Origin: UBA4971 sp029551185
GTDB taxonomy: Bacteria; Bacillota; SHA-98; UBA4971
Length of the DNA stretch: 64,000 nucleotides
Direction of reading: 5' to 3'
Assembly: GCA_035593725.1 (NCBI GenBank)
Contig: DAOSZN010000006.1
Coordinates: 27,528 to 91,527 of the forward strand
Shown in pieces: positions 40,327 through 47,965 of this stretch (positions are counted from its first letter, which is position 1; each line of letters begins with the position of its first letter). Both the position numbers and the translations under genes were made by a program. Under the pieces are notes generated by a model that was given only the letters and a program-made list of their open reading frames with translations, made no database searches and was not told the DNA's origin.

Positions 40327-41760
40327 TTACTTCCCCTCGTTAAACTTCACCTGCTTACCGTCCTTAAGCTGCCTAAGAGCGTTATAGTCTCCAATTACCA
40401 CCCTGTCTCCTTCTTTGATCCCTTCTAGGATCTCCACATCTATCGCGCCTGCAAATCCTGTGACTACCCGGGTAATACACACCTTTGAATCAGGTTCCGA
40501 GACTACAAAAACCGCTTCCATACCGTCTTGCTCGACAATGGCTTGCACAGGCACAACTAAAGCATTCTCCTTGGAATATGTAATAATCTCCACATCCGCG
40601 CTCATCCCGGAACGGAGTTCATCTACCGGATCATCAATCTCTATTGTGACGGGAAACCCACGCGTCAAACTGTCATAGACTGCTTGAGGAGCAATTTCGG
40701 AAACCACCCCGAAAAACTCCTTATCCCAAATAGCATCTGTTGAGAATACTGCCTGCTGTCCCACTTTCACTCTGGCGATATCAGTCTCGTCCACTCTGGC
40801 CTTCACCCGCATGTTTCCTGTCTTAGCAATACTGAGAATAGGCATCCCCTCTGTAACTACAGCGCCTTTCGTCACCGGAACACTTGTGACTGTTCCATTT
40901 TCAGGCGAAGTCACAGTAGTCATGGCAAGAGCGGTCTCCGCCAATCGAAGGCCTGCATTTGCCTGAGCAAGACGAGCCAGTATAGCTTCCCTGCTCTTTT
41001 CCTTCGAAGCTTCTTGTTCCTTGGCAAGAGCCAAGGCTATCTCCGCCTCGCTTACCTGGGCCTCAGCAAGCTCCACCTGCTCCTTCCCAGGCGACTCACA
41101 AACCGCCTCATACTGCTTCTTTGCCGCCTCATACTGGGCTTTTGCACTTTTGACCCTTCCCCTTGCGTCTTCCACAGCGGATCTTGACACAGCCCCTTCC
41201 TCGTACAGGGCTTCCATTGCTTCAAGCTGGCGCATCCCATCTTTCACCGCGATTTCCGCTTGAGCGACCTGGGCTTCAGCCTGGGCAATTTGGGCTTCAG
41301 ACGGGCCTTTCAAGAGATCCTGAAGCCTCACCCTTGCAGCCTGAAGCTGAGTTTCAGCCTGCCGAACAGCAAAAGTCTTGCCTGATTTACAAGATGCCTG
41401 TGACTCAAACTGCATAAGGTCTGCTTCTGTAGCTGCTACTTGAGCCTTAGCTTGCTGTAACTGCGCTTCCAGATCCGGCTTCTCAAGCCTTGCGAGGATC
41501 CGGCCTGTCTTCACAGAGTCTCCTTCTTTGACAAAGACCTCAGACACTTTTCCCGTAACCCCGGCCCTGACTTCAATTGTCCGAGAAGGCTCAATTATCC
41601 CTTGAGCAGATACAGTGACACTGAAAGGCTGAGGCGTGACTTTGACAGTGTCCACTGTGATAACGTTTTTGTCCCCGCCCAATCTCTTTCCTGCAACAAT
41701 AGTCGCTATACATATGAGAACAAGCCCGATTATTGCTATAGTAACCTTTCGTCCTGACAA
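40327..41760 (-). CDS. HlyD/MacA-like membrane fusion protein
   Basis: Adaptor of the export operon, 477 residues. An N-terminal anchor (about 6-23) is followed by a barrel-sandwich (biotinyl-lipoyl-like) half near GVTGKVSEVFVKEGDSVKTGRIL and a long alpha-helical hairpin (about 95-270) rich in Ala/Gln/Glu. The second lipoyl half follows at SPENGTVTSVPVTKGAVVTEG, then a beta-barrel domain. Coiled-coil length is larger than in most Gram-positive members. TTG at 41760 is the likely start, although its ribosome site (GGGGTCACCGGAA) is modest. It is the first gene of the three-gene operon. Confidence 0.92.
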   Translation of the reverse strand: MSGRKVTIAIIGLVLICIATIVAGKRLGGDKNVITVDTVKVTPQPFSVTVSAQGIIEPSRTIEVRAGVTGKVSEVFVKEGDSVKTGRILARLEKPDLEAQLQQAKAQVAATEADLMQFESQASCKSGKTFAVRQAETQLQAARVRLQDLLKGPSEAQIAQAEAQVAQAEIAVKDGMRQLEAMEALYEEGAVSRSAVEDARGRVKSAKAQYEAAKKQYEAVCESPGKEQVELAEAQVSEAEIALALAKEQEASKEKSREAILARLAQANAGLRLAETALAMTTVTSPENGTVTSVPVTKGAVVTEGMPILSIAKTGNMRVKARVDETDIARVKVGQQAVFSTDAIWDKEFFGVVSEIAPQAVYDSLTRGFPVTIEIDDPVDELRSGMSADVEIITYSKENALVVPVQAIVEQDGMEAVFVVSEPDSKVCITRVVTGFAGAIDVEILEGIKEGDRVVIGDYNALRQLKDGKQVKFNEGK

Positions 41761-42080
41761 TTCCGGTGACCCCTTTCGCCTGCAGTATCCTGTTCAACTC
41801 ACTTTAATGCTTTTCGCAGGCCTTGTCCTATTCCACCTACGTGAAGTCTATCTTTTTTTATTTCGCTTACTCATCCTGTAAGTCCTTCAAAATAAGCCTT
41901 GAATCAGAGTCTTTCTTCCTATCAATTCTATGTTCCGTGGATAAACGGCAGCCTTGAACCAATCAACTCCGGCCTTAAGTTAAGATATTCATCAAAGGAA
42001 AAACCCAACTCGCGGGGAATATATGGAGTAATCTCCGTAACCGTAGAACTGAAACAGCAGAAAAGGAGTTGACTATCGGC
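41761..42080. other. Divergent intergenic region without recognisable features
   Basis: About 320 bp separate the divergent export operon and the Yip1-domain gene. It must contain promoters for both, but I found no convincing -35/-10 pair with correct spacing on either strand. No strong hairpin or open frame is visible. Confidence 0.5.
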
Positions 42081-42779
42081 ATGTCTCATTCTGATTCACG
42101 ACGCGAACGAGGTCTCCTCGCCCGTGCGGTAGGCGTGCTTGCAGACCCCGGGCCCACCTTTGAAGACATAGCCAGAAGCCCGGATTTTGTTATACCTATT
42201 GTATTTATTGTCCTTGCAGGAGTGCTGGGTTTAGTGCCTGTCGTTCATACTCTTGAGACCATGCCGGAGCTATTCCCCTCCGGCGTGCCAATGCCATCTA
42301 AGTCAGTCACAATAGGAATTACTCTGATTACCTCTATCGTCTCACAACTTATTTGGTGGCCGCTGCGTGCATTGATCTTCCTGGGAATAGGAGCATTTCT
42401 CGGCTCAAAAGTAGATTTCAGAAAAAGCCTGGCTGTATCAGGGTATTTGAATGTGACTTTAGTAATATCCGGGATAATAACTGCCATAGTCATCGCAGTT
42501 ACCGGACACGCTGTCGTCCTCGGACTTGGAATGACTCTTTCGCCTGAGCAGCTAACTACCCCGTGGGGAGTTGTTTTGTCCAATGTGAACGTATTCAGCC
42601 TTATGTATGTTGCCTTAAGTTCCGTAGCCCTTTCAAAGCTATGGAACGTAAAAACATCTAAAGCAGCTTTAATTACAATAATAATGTGGATTCTTGTAAT
42701 AGCTGTATCAGCCGGAAGCGTGCATTTAGGCTCGAAAATGACGGGGTTGCAAGTAAATGTCGGTGTCCCGACCAATTAA
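42081..42779 (+). CDS. Yip1-domain membrane protein
   Basis: A 232-residue polytopic membrane protein of unknown function. After a short cytosolic N-terminus with the characteristic LADPGPTFEDIARSPDFVIPIVF segment there are about five hydrophobic helices (about 38-58, 85-110, 125-150, 175-195, 205-225). This is the layout of Yip1/DUF1282 family proteins. ATG at 42081 is preferred; AGGAG lies 12 bases upstream and is adjacent to an alternative in-frame TTG. It may be monocistronic, and the next gene is convergent. Confidence 0.75.
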   Translation: MSHSDSRRERGLLARAVGVLADPGPTFEDIARSPDFVIPIVFIVLAGVLGLVPVVHTLETMPELFPSGVPMPSKSVTIGITLITSIVSQLIWWPLRALIFLGIGAFLGSKVDFRKSLAVSGYLNVTLVISGIITAIVIAVTGHAVVLGLGMTLSPEQLTTPWGVVLSNVNVFSLMYVALSSVALSKLWNVKTSKAALITIIMWILVIAVSAGSVHLGSKMTGLQVNVGVPTN

Positions 42780-42873
42780 AGCAAACTTCGTTTAAAGCCG
42801 ACCACAAATCCACTGACAACTGAAATATCTATAGCGCCGGCGAGCATGACCGCTCAAAGTTGGCTAAGCTGAT

Positions 42874-44676
42874 TCAGCCGACAACCAGAGGAACAAACTG
42901 AAACCTTCTGACGTCAACCAGTCCCCGATTTGTTATACGAAGTTCAGGGATAACAGGCAGAGAAAGAAGGGCCATCGTCATAAACGGGGACGCCAATCGG
43001 CATCCTAAGGCCTTCCATGCCTGGGCCAGCCTTTCCACATCCCGTTGAACCTCTTCCACCGGTTTATCTGACATAAGCCCTGCAATAGGCAGGGGAAGGA
43101 CAGCCAGCGCCTTGCCGTCCTTTACGACAACCATCCCGCCACCTTCCTCGGCTAAGGTATTGGCCGCAAGAACCATATCTCCGTCATCCATACCGACAAC
43201 AAGCAGGTTATGGCTGTCATGGGCAACTGTTGAAGCGACTGCCCCGCACTCCAGCCCAAACCCTTTGACAAACCCGAGAGCCATGGTTCCTGTAGCCTTA
43301 TGCCTTTCTATTACAGCGACCTTCGCCAAATCCTGTTTGCGTGACGCGTGGATTTCTCCGTCCCTGTCGCAAGGCAGTTCTGTCTCGATATGCTTTGTTA
43401 CAGCCTGACCGTCTGCAACCTCAATAGCCCTGACACGTGCACTTTTACCGGGAAGGCCGGCCTTCACGCGAAAATCATCACGCACGAGAGGTCGGGCCAG
43501 ATGAACGGATCCGGTGGCATACTCAGGATAATCCGGCACCGGGCACTCCACAAGCATGCGTCCTTTTTCCGCGACGATTCTACCATCTGCCATGACCTTC
43601 TCCGGACGTGGACAAGCCAGATCCCTGATGAATAGGATATCAGCAAACTTGCCAGGGGTAATGCTTCCAAGATCATGACTCATCCTAAAGCACTCTGCAG
43701 CGTTAATGGTTGCCATCTGGATGGCTACAACAGGCGGAGTCCCTTCTTCAATTGCCCGTCTCACTACATGGTTCACGTGGCCGAAAGTCAGTAAAGTATC
43801 AGGATGAACATCGTCTGTTACAAGGACTATGCGCCTTGGATCAATGTTTGTCTCAGTATAGCTTTTGACAGTGGCCTTGATATCACGCCACCCGGACCCT
43901 TCCCTGAGTTTCGCGTACATCCCGAGGCGCAGTTTAGCCAAGCTTTCCTGCCAAGTGACAGACTCATGATCGGAAATAATACCTGAAGACGCATAAGCGG
44001 AAAGGTTAGGGCCCAGATCAGGAGAGGCATAATGCCCGGTCACGACCTTGCCTGCTTTCAAAGTCTCCGCGATTTTCCTATGAACATCCGGATCTCCTGC
44101 CAGGACACCGGGGAAATTCATCATCTCTCCGAGGCCTACTATCTCATCCCACGCCATCGCTTCCATAATGTCATCCGGCGTAATCTCCGCCCCTGCATCC
44201 TCGAACCCCGGAGCTGCAGGGACACATGACGGCATTGTGGCGTAGACCTTAAGAGGGAGATTCCTGCCTTCTTCTATCATCAATCGTATCCCATCCATAC
44301 CGAGGACATTGGCAATCTCGTGGGGATCCATAAAAACAGCGGTGGTCCCGCATGGGAGCACTGCCTTGGCAAACTGGCTGACTGTGACCATACTGCTTTC
44401 TATATGAAGATGCCCGTCAAGAAACCCCGGAACCAGATAGAAGCCTTCTGCGCAAATGACTTTCGTATCCTCGCCTATGCACTTGGAAGCGTCTCCGAGA
44501 AGAGCGATTCGCCCGAAGCGCACAGCAACATCCAAACCATCGAGGATTTCTCCGGTTAAGACATTCACCACTCGCCCTGAACGAATGACAACATCAGCAG
44601 GCGCTCTGCCTGTGGCGGTAGCCACGAGCTCCGGGCCTACTTCGTATAGGGGTCGTCTTATTACCTGTCGTGACAT
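42874..44676 (-). CDS. ade: Adenine deaminase
   Basis: Deaminates adenine to hypoxanthine in purine salvage; amidohydrolase superfamily, manganese or iron dependent. The 600-residue protein has the metal-binding DGHLHIESSMV (about residue 95), the conserved CGTTAVFMDPHEIANVLG and GHYASPDLGPNLSAYASSGIISDHES segments, and LVTDDVHPDTLL. The C-terminal adenine deaminase domain contains ALGFVKGFGL and VAHDSHNLLVVG. ATG at 44676 is chosen because GGAGGAAAG is correctly placed; an upstream in-frame extension of 18 residues includes that ribosome site and is not expected to be translated. Confidence 0.96.
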   Translation of the reverse strand: MSRQVIRRPLYEVGPELVATATGRAPADVVIRSGRVVNVLTGEILDGLDVAVRFGRIALLGDASKCIGEDTKVICAEGFYLVPGFLDGHLHIESSMVTVSQFAKAVLPCGTTAVFMDPHEIANVLGMDGIRLMIEEGRNLPLKVYATMPSCVPAAPGFEDAGAEITPDDIMEAMAWDEIVGLGEMMNFPGVLAGDPDVHRKIAETLKAGKVVTGHYASPDLGPNLSAYASSGIISDHESVTWQESLAKLRLGMYAKLREGSGWRDIKATVKSYTETNIDPRRIVLVTDDVHPDTLLTFGHVNHVVRRAIEEGTPPVVAIQMATINAAECFRMSHDLGSITPGKFADILFIRDLACPRPEKVMADGRIVAEKGRMLVECPVPDYPEYATGSVHLARPLVRDDFRVKAGLPGKSARVRAIEVADGQAVTKHIETELPCDRDGEIHASRKQDLAKVAVIERHKATGTMALGFVKGFGLECGAVASTVAHDSHNLLVVGMDDGDMVLAANTLAEEGGGMVVVKDGKALAVLPLPIAGLMSDKPVEEVQRDVERLAQAWKALGCRLASPFMTMALLSLPVIPELRITNRGLVDVRRFQFVPLVVG

Positions 44677-44832
44677 AAGCTTTCCTCCTCCCATGTGCCT
44701 CCTACCCCAATTGCACCCTTTGGTATCCATTCGGCAAACCGTTCTAAAGTCCTCCAGGAAGAACGCTTCAGAACACTTTGCGAATTGCGGAAAGCTCTGT
44801 CAAAACCCGTTCAGAAAGGCCTTTCCCGAACG

Positions 44833-45834
44833 CTATGGGACAACCAGATTTTGAGGACGCCCTTCAATGAATCTGTGAATATTCTCGCAAGTAGTATCGA
44901 GGATACGCAAAGTGGCTTCGCGGCTGTTAAAGGCGTTATGGGGGGTTATTACAACATCTTCTCTACGCAACAGAATTTGGTTTTGCACAAATGCCTTAAG
45001 GACGTCTTTTGAATAATCCTTTTTTAAGACGTATCCCTCTTCAAGCATGAGTTCTTCTCCTTCCAGGACATCAAGGCCTGCGCCTCTCAGGATGCCATTG
45101 TCCAACGCCCATACCAAAGCTTCAGTATCAACCAGTCCGCCTCTGGCGGTATTTATCAAAACCGCGCCTCTTTTGACTTTCTTTAAGCTGTCCTTGCTTA
45201 TCAAATGATGCGTGTTCTTATTGTACGGCACATGAAGAGATATTACATCTGACGCCCCAAGGAGCTCTTCGAATGGGACATAACGGTAACCTAAGACTTC
45301 TGCCAGAAAAACCTCTTTCTTGGTATCATAGGCGAGAACCTCCATACCGAATCCTTTCGCTATTCTGATCACGTGCAAGCCAATTTTGCCGCATCCGATA
45401 ACCCCGAGAGTCTTGCGTTTCAGGTCGAATCCCTGCAATTCCTCGAGAGAAAAATCCTGACGGATAGTCCTGCAATAAGCCTTGTGGACATTACGCGAAA
45501 GGGCCAGTATCAGGGCAAATGTATGCTCCGCTACGGTGTTTTCGCCATAGAAAGGCACATTCGATACGGAAATCTTATGCTTTTTGCAATAATCAATGTC
45601 TATGTGATCAAAACCCGTAGACCTTGTCGCTATTACCTTCAAGTCAGGAAATTTTTTGAGAATATCGGAAGTAAGACGCGAATATATAAACACGCATATA
45701 CCCCATGAATCCAGGAGCTCGGTAAGATCTGTCTCTTGCACGGTCTCAGGGGAAAATACAGGTTCAACATCGCGAAGGCGCGTGCGATACCTATCCTTTT
45801 CCCATTTCTCCACCTCAAAAAAAGCAACTTTCAT
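44833..45834 (-). CDS. D-isomer-specific 2-hydroxyacid dehydrogenase (D-LDH-like)
   Basis: NAD-dependent oxidoreductase of 333 residues that interconverts a 2-keto acid and its D-2-hydroxy acid. The Rossmann motif GVIGCGKIGLHVIRIA is near residue 150. The catalytic Arg is in NTARGGLVDTEAL, a Glu in the following helix, and the His in VVITPHNAFNSREA. ATRSTGFDHIDIDYCKKH is typical of the D-lactate dehydrogenase branch, so lactate/pyruvate is the likeliest substrate. ATG at 45834 gives the usual MKVAFFE start. The C-terminal segment after the catalytic His is short, like some PGDH-branch enzymes, so substrate is not certain. It is divergent from the TPP riboswitch promoter. Confidence 0.88.
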   Translation of the reverse strand: MKVAFFEVEKWEKDRYRTRLRDVEPVFSPETVQETDLTELLDSWGICVFIYSRLTSDILKKFPDLKVIATRSTGFDHIDIDYCKKHKISVSNVPFYGENTVAEHTFALILALSRNVHKAYCRTIRQDFSLEELQGFDLKRKTLGVIGCGKIGLHVIRIAKGFGMEVLAYDTKKEVFLAEVLGYRYVPFEELLGASDVISLHVPYNKNTHHLISKDSLKKVKRGAVLINTARGGLVDTEALVWALDNGILRGAGLDVLEGEELMLEEGYVLKKDYSKDVLKAFVQNQILLRREDVVITPHNAFNSREATLRILDTTCENIHRFIEGRPQNLVVP

Positions 45835-45857
45835 AGCCCTAGTTTGCCACAGGCCTC

Positions 45858-45886
45858 TTGCGCTCATTCGTAAGGAATGTCATAAT
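45858..45886 (+). promoter_or_regulatory. Promoter of the TPP riboswitch-thiT transcript
   Basis: TTGCGC (45858-45863) and CATAAT (45881-45886) are separated by 17 bp. Transcription would begin around 45893, about 20 nt before the first riboswitch stem. Confidence 0.6.
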
Positions 45887-45914
45887 GGAGACATAAAAAC
45901 TACATAGAGGATGT

Positions 45915-46023
45915 CCGCTAGGGGTGCTGCACATCTTTGTGCGGCTGAGAAGGCCTGAGATAAGCCTACCCTTCGAACCTGAATCAAGGTAATGCACTGG
46001 GTAATGCCAGCGTAGGGAAGCGG
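45915..46023 (+). ncRNA. TPP riboswitch (THI element) with internal duplication
   Basis: P1 pairs CCGCT (45915-45919) with AGCGG (46019-46023). The pyrimidine-sensor CTGAGA (45945-45950), the P3a hairpin, ACCCTTCGAACCTGA (45968-45982) and the final GTAATGCCAGCGTAGGGA are all conserved. Between CCTGA and the P5 stem CTGG there are about 14 nt where one or two are usual. They include a second GGTAATGC (45988-45995) 12 nt before the normal copy (46000-46007). It lies upstream of thiT, the expected target. Confidence 0.93.
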
Positions 46024-46062
46024 GTGCAGTTTGGTTTAAAGTGAGGTCAAGAATCAGGCTGG

Positions 46063-46100
46063 AAAGGCCGCGGACAAAGTGAAGTTCCGCGGCCTTTAGT
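46063..46100 (+). terminator. Riboswitch-associated terminator hairpin
   Basis: AAAGGCCGCGGA (46063-46074) and TCCGCGGCCTTT (46086-46097) form a perfect 12-bp stem with an 11-nt loop, 40 nt after the aptamer. It ends in TTTAGTGTT. It probably forms when TPP is bound and stops transcription before thiT. Confidence 0.7.
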
Positions 46101-46152
46101 GTTAGTAGCCTCTAAGTCGCGGAGTATATTAGGACACATATACCACAAAAAC

Positions 46153-46174
46153 TGCCCGGGAGTAACCCCGGGCA
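46153..46174 (+). promoter_or_regulatory. Hairpin immediately before the thiT ribosome binding site
   Basis: TGCCCGGG (46153-46160) and CCCGGGCA (46167-46174) form a perfect 8-bp GC-rich stem with a 6-nt loop. The thiT ribosome site GGAGGGG begins seven bases later. No T-run follows, so it may tune translation or act as the mutually exclusive partner of another leader structure. Confidence 0.45.
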
Positions 46175-46189
46175 ACTTCGGAGGGGTTA

Positions 46190-46843
46190 ATGATGACGGA
46201 TTTATCATGGTTAAGGACTATCGGAGATGTCCTCTTGAAGACGGAAAACGTTTTAATAATCCTAGCTATAGGTGTATTAATATATCTTCTATGGCTTACC
46301 AATCCTTCAAGGACAAAATCAACTACAAGCGTAAGACCTGCCTATAGGCTAACTGAAATCGGCGTAACTGTGGCCCTTTCTATGATATTGAGTATGATCA
46401 GCATCTACAGAATGCCGCAAGGGGGATCCATATCCCTGGAAATGTTGCCCATTTTCTATGTCGCGCTCCGTAGCGGCGGGGGCGTAGGCATAATGACAGG
46501 CCTTACGTTTGGGCTTCTGAAGCTGCTCTTGGGTCCTTTTGTCGTTCACCCGCTTCAGCTGATCCTTGACTACCCCTTGGCCTTCGCTTTCCTTGGATTA
46601 GCAGGTTTCTTCCGAAGATACCAGGTGTTAGGCATCATCCTGGGCGGACTGGGCAGGTTTGCCATGCATGTAATATCCGGAGCGGTATTCTTCGCAACTT
46701 ATGCCCCTGAAGGTACTAACGTATGGGTCTACTCAGCGACATATAATGCGTCTTATATGGTGCCTGAGCTTATTATCTCCATTGTCGTCATGCTTATCCT
46801 TGGTTTAGGACCAAGAACCCGCACATCGAGCCGCAGAGGATAA
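46190..46843 (+). CDS. thiT: Thiamine transporter S-component ThiT
   Basis: Substrate-binding membrane subunit of an ECF-type thiamine importer, 217 residues. The hallmark PQGGSISLEMLPIFYVALRSGG segment and the HPLQLILDYPLAFAFLGLAG helix are present, with six hydrophobic helices overall. The N-terminus is about 35 residues longer than in Bacillus ThiT and forms an extra hydrophobic helix (about 19-38). Start is one of two adjacent ATG codons after GGAGGGG. The TPP riboswitch upstream supports thiamine as the substrate. The ECF energising module (A, A', T) is not in this window. Confidence 0.93.
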   Translation: MMTDLSWLRTIGDVLLKTENVLIILAIGVLIYLLWLTNPSRTKSTTSVRPAYRLTEIGVTVALSMILSMISIYRMPQGGSISLEMLPIFYVALRSGGGVGIMTGLTFGLLKLLLGPFVVHPLQLILDYPLAFAFLGLAGFFRRYQVLGIILGGLGRFAMHVISGAVFFATYAPEGTNVWVYSATYNASYMVPELIISIVVMLILGLGPRTRTSSRRG

Positions 46844-46977
46844 AGACAGTCGGAGATGTTGAGTCCCTCCTATGGCAAATGGTCATAGTGTATCAGTATG
46901 AAGCATAAGCACTACTGCAAGAAGGAATACTTATACTGATCTTGATAAGTCCGGCTTAGACAGGAGGGCATCAAACA

Positions 46978-47760
46978 ATGGAAAGCGTGAGAGAGTCAGT
47001 GGATACTGAGATGGTTGAAGTTGCGCCTGACGTATCCATCCAGGAAAAACCCAAGAAGAAAAGAAATCGTCATGTATTCACAGAGTATGAAGATGAGCTT
47101 CTCATGAAGGTCCTGGACAGAAAACCGGGGGAAAGGAAGCAAGAAATCCAAAGGCTTGCAGAACTTTTTCAAGTCCCGTACCTTACTCTGAGACATAGAT
47201 TCTACACTGTCATCAAGCAGCGTGCTGAATCAGAAGGATATAATACTTTAACAGAAGAAGTCCATAAGCCTATTGAGAAAGTAACGATTGAATCGCATGA
47301 GACCCGGAGTCTTGTCGAAAGTATTCTTCCGCAGACTATACCGGATGCTAAACCAAGTATGGAACGGGATCCCATGGACGAACTTCTGAGTCTGCCTCAG
47401 AGAGTTGAGCGTATAGAAAAACGCTTGTATGGCATGCTTGATCTTAAAGGGTTTGTCGATCGGCTGATAGATATTCAACGGCAACTGGAACGCGAGCAAC
47501 AACTCCTTGAGGAATTAGCCCAAAAAGAGCGGGAAATTGAACGCATGAAGAATGATATGCAAAAGAAAACAGAACGGATGAAGGCTCGCGAAGAAGAACT
47601 GGATGACCTTTACAGACAGTTGGAAGTCACGCTTCATCAATTTATGAACCTTTCGTCCATAGATAAACTGAAGGTGCTCGGGGATTTTACTATCAAGATT
47701 GAAACCGTTATCGACAGGTTCGGAAACGTTATCAGAAGACGGCCGATTGTTGTGCCGTGA
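46978..47760 (+). CDS. Myb/SANT-like DNA-binding coiled-coil protein (RsfA-like layout)
   Basis: A 260-residue protein. After a basic stretch (KPKKKRNRH) comes a Myb/SANT-like helix-turn-helix (about 30-82), with FTEYEDELLMKVLDR and VPYLTLRHRFYTVI. A linker is followed by a heptad-rich coiled coil (about 150-225). The end is a compact basic segment (RFGNVIRRRPIVV). This layout resembles the RsfA/YlbO prespore regulators of Bacillus, which also pair a SANT-like domain with a coiled coil, but similarity is limited. The start after AGGAGGG is clear. A role in sporulation gene control is plausible but not shown. Confidence 0.6.
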   Translation: MESVRESVDTEMVEVAPDVSIQEKPKKKRNRHVFTEYEDELLMKVLDRKPGERKQEIQRLAELFQVPYLTLRHRFYTVIKQRAESEGYNTLTEEVHKPIEKVTIESHETRSLVESILPQTIPDAKPSMERDPMDELLSLPQRVERIEKRLYGMLDLKGFVDRLIDIQRQLEREQQLLEELAQKEREIERMKNDMQKKTERMKAREEELDDLYRQLEVTLHQFMNLSSIDKLKVLGDFTIKIETVIDRFGNVIRRRPIVVP

Positions 47761-47798
47761 TTTCCATCATGTTTCATATGCCTTTTCCGCTTAGACTC

Positions 47799-47842
47799 GC
47801 ATTGCTGATACGTATGCCTTGCCCTGTGCGTATCAGCAATGC
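47799..47842. terminator. Convergent hairpin between the Myb-like gene and addA
   Basis: GCATTGCTGATACG (47799-47812) and CGTATCAGCAATGC (47829-47842) form a perfect 14-bp stem with a 16-nt loop. It sits between convergent transcripts. T-runs are short on both sides, so it may be a bidirectional terminator of moderate strength or an mRNA-end stabiliser. Confidence 0.55.
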
Positions 47843-47965
47843 TGTCTTAAGATACGTCTGTCCGGCCAGAATATTGTCACGTGTGTGACGGTTCCCGGCA
47901 ACCGGAAGAAGTCATGATATGATGATATGAGAGATAGGTTATGGCTGAAGACCTGCGTCCCACTC

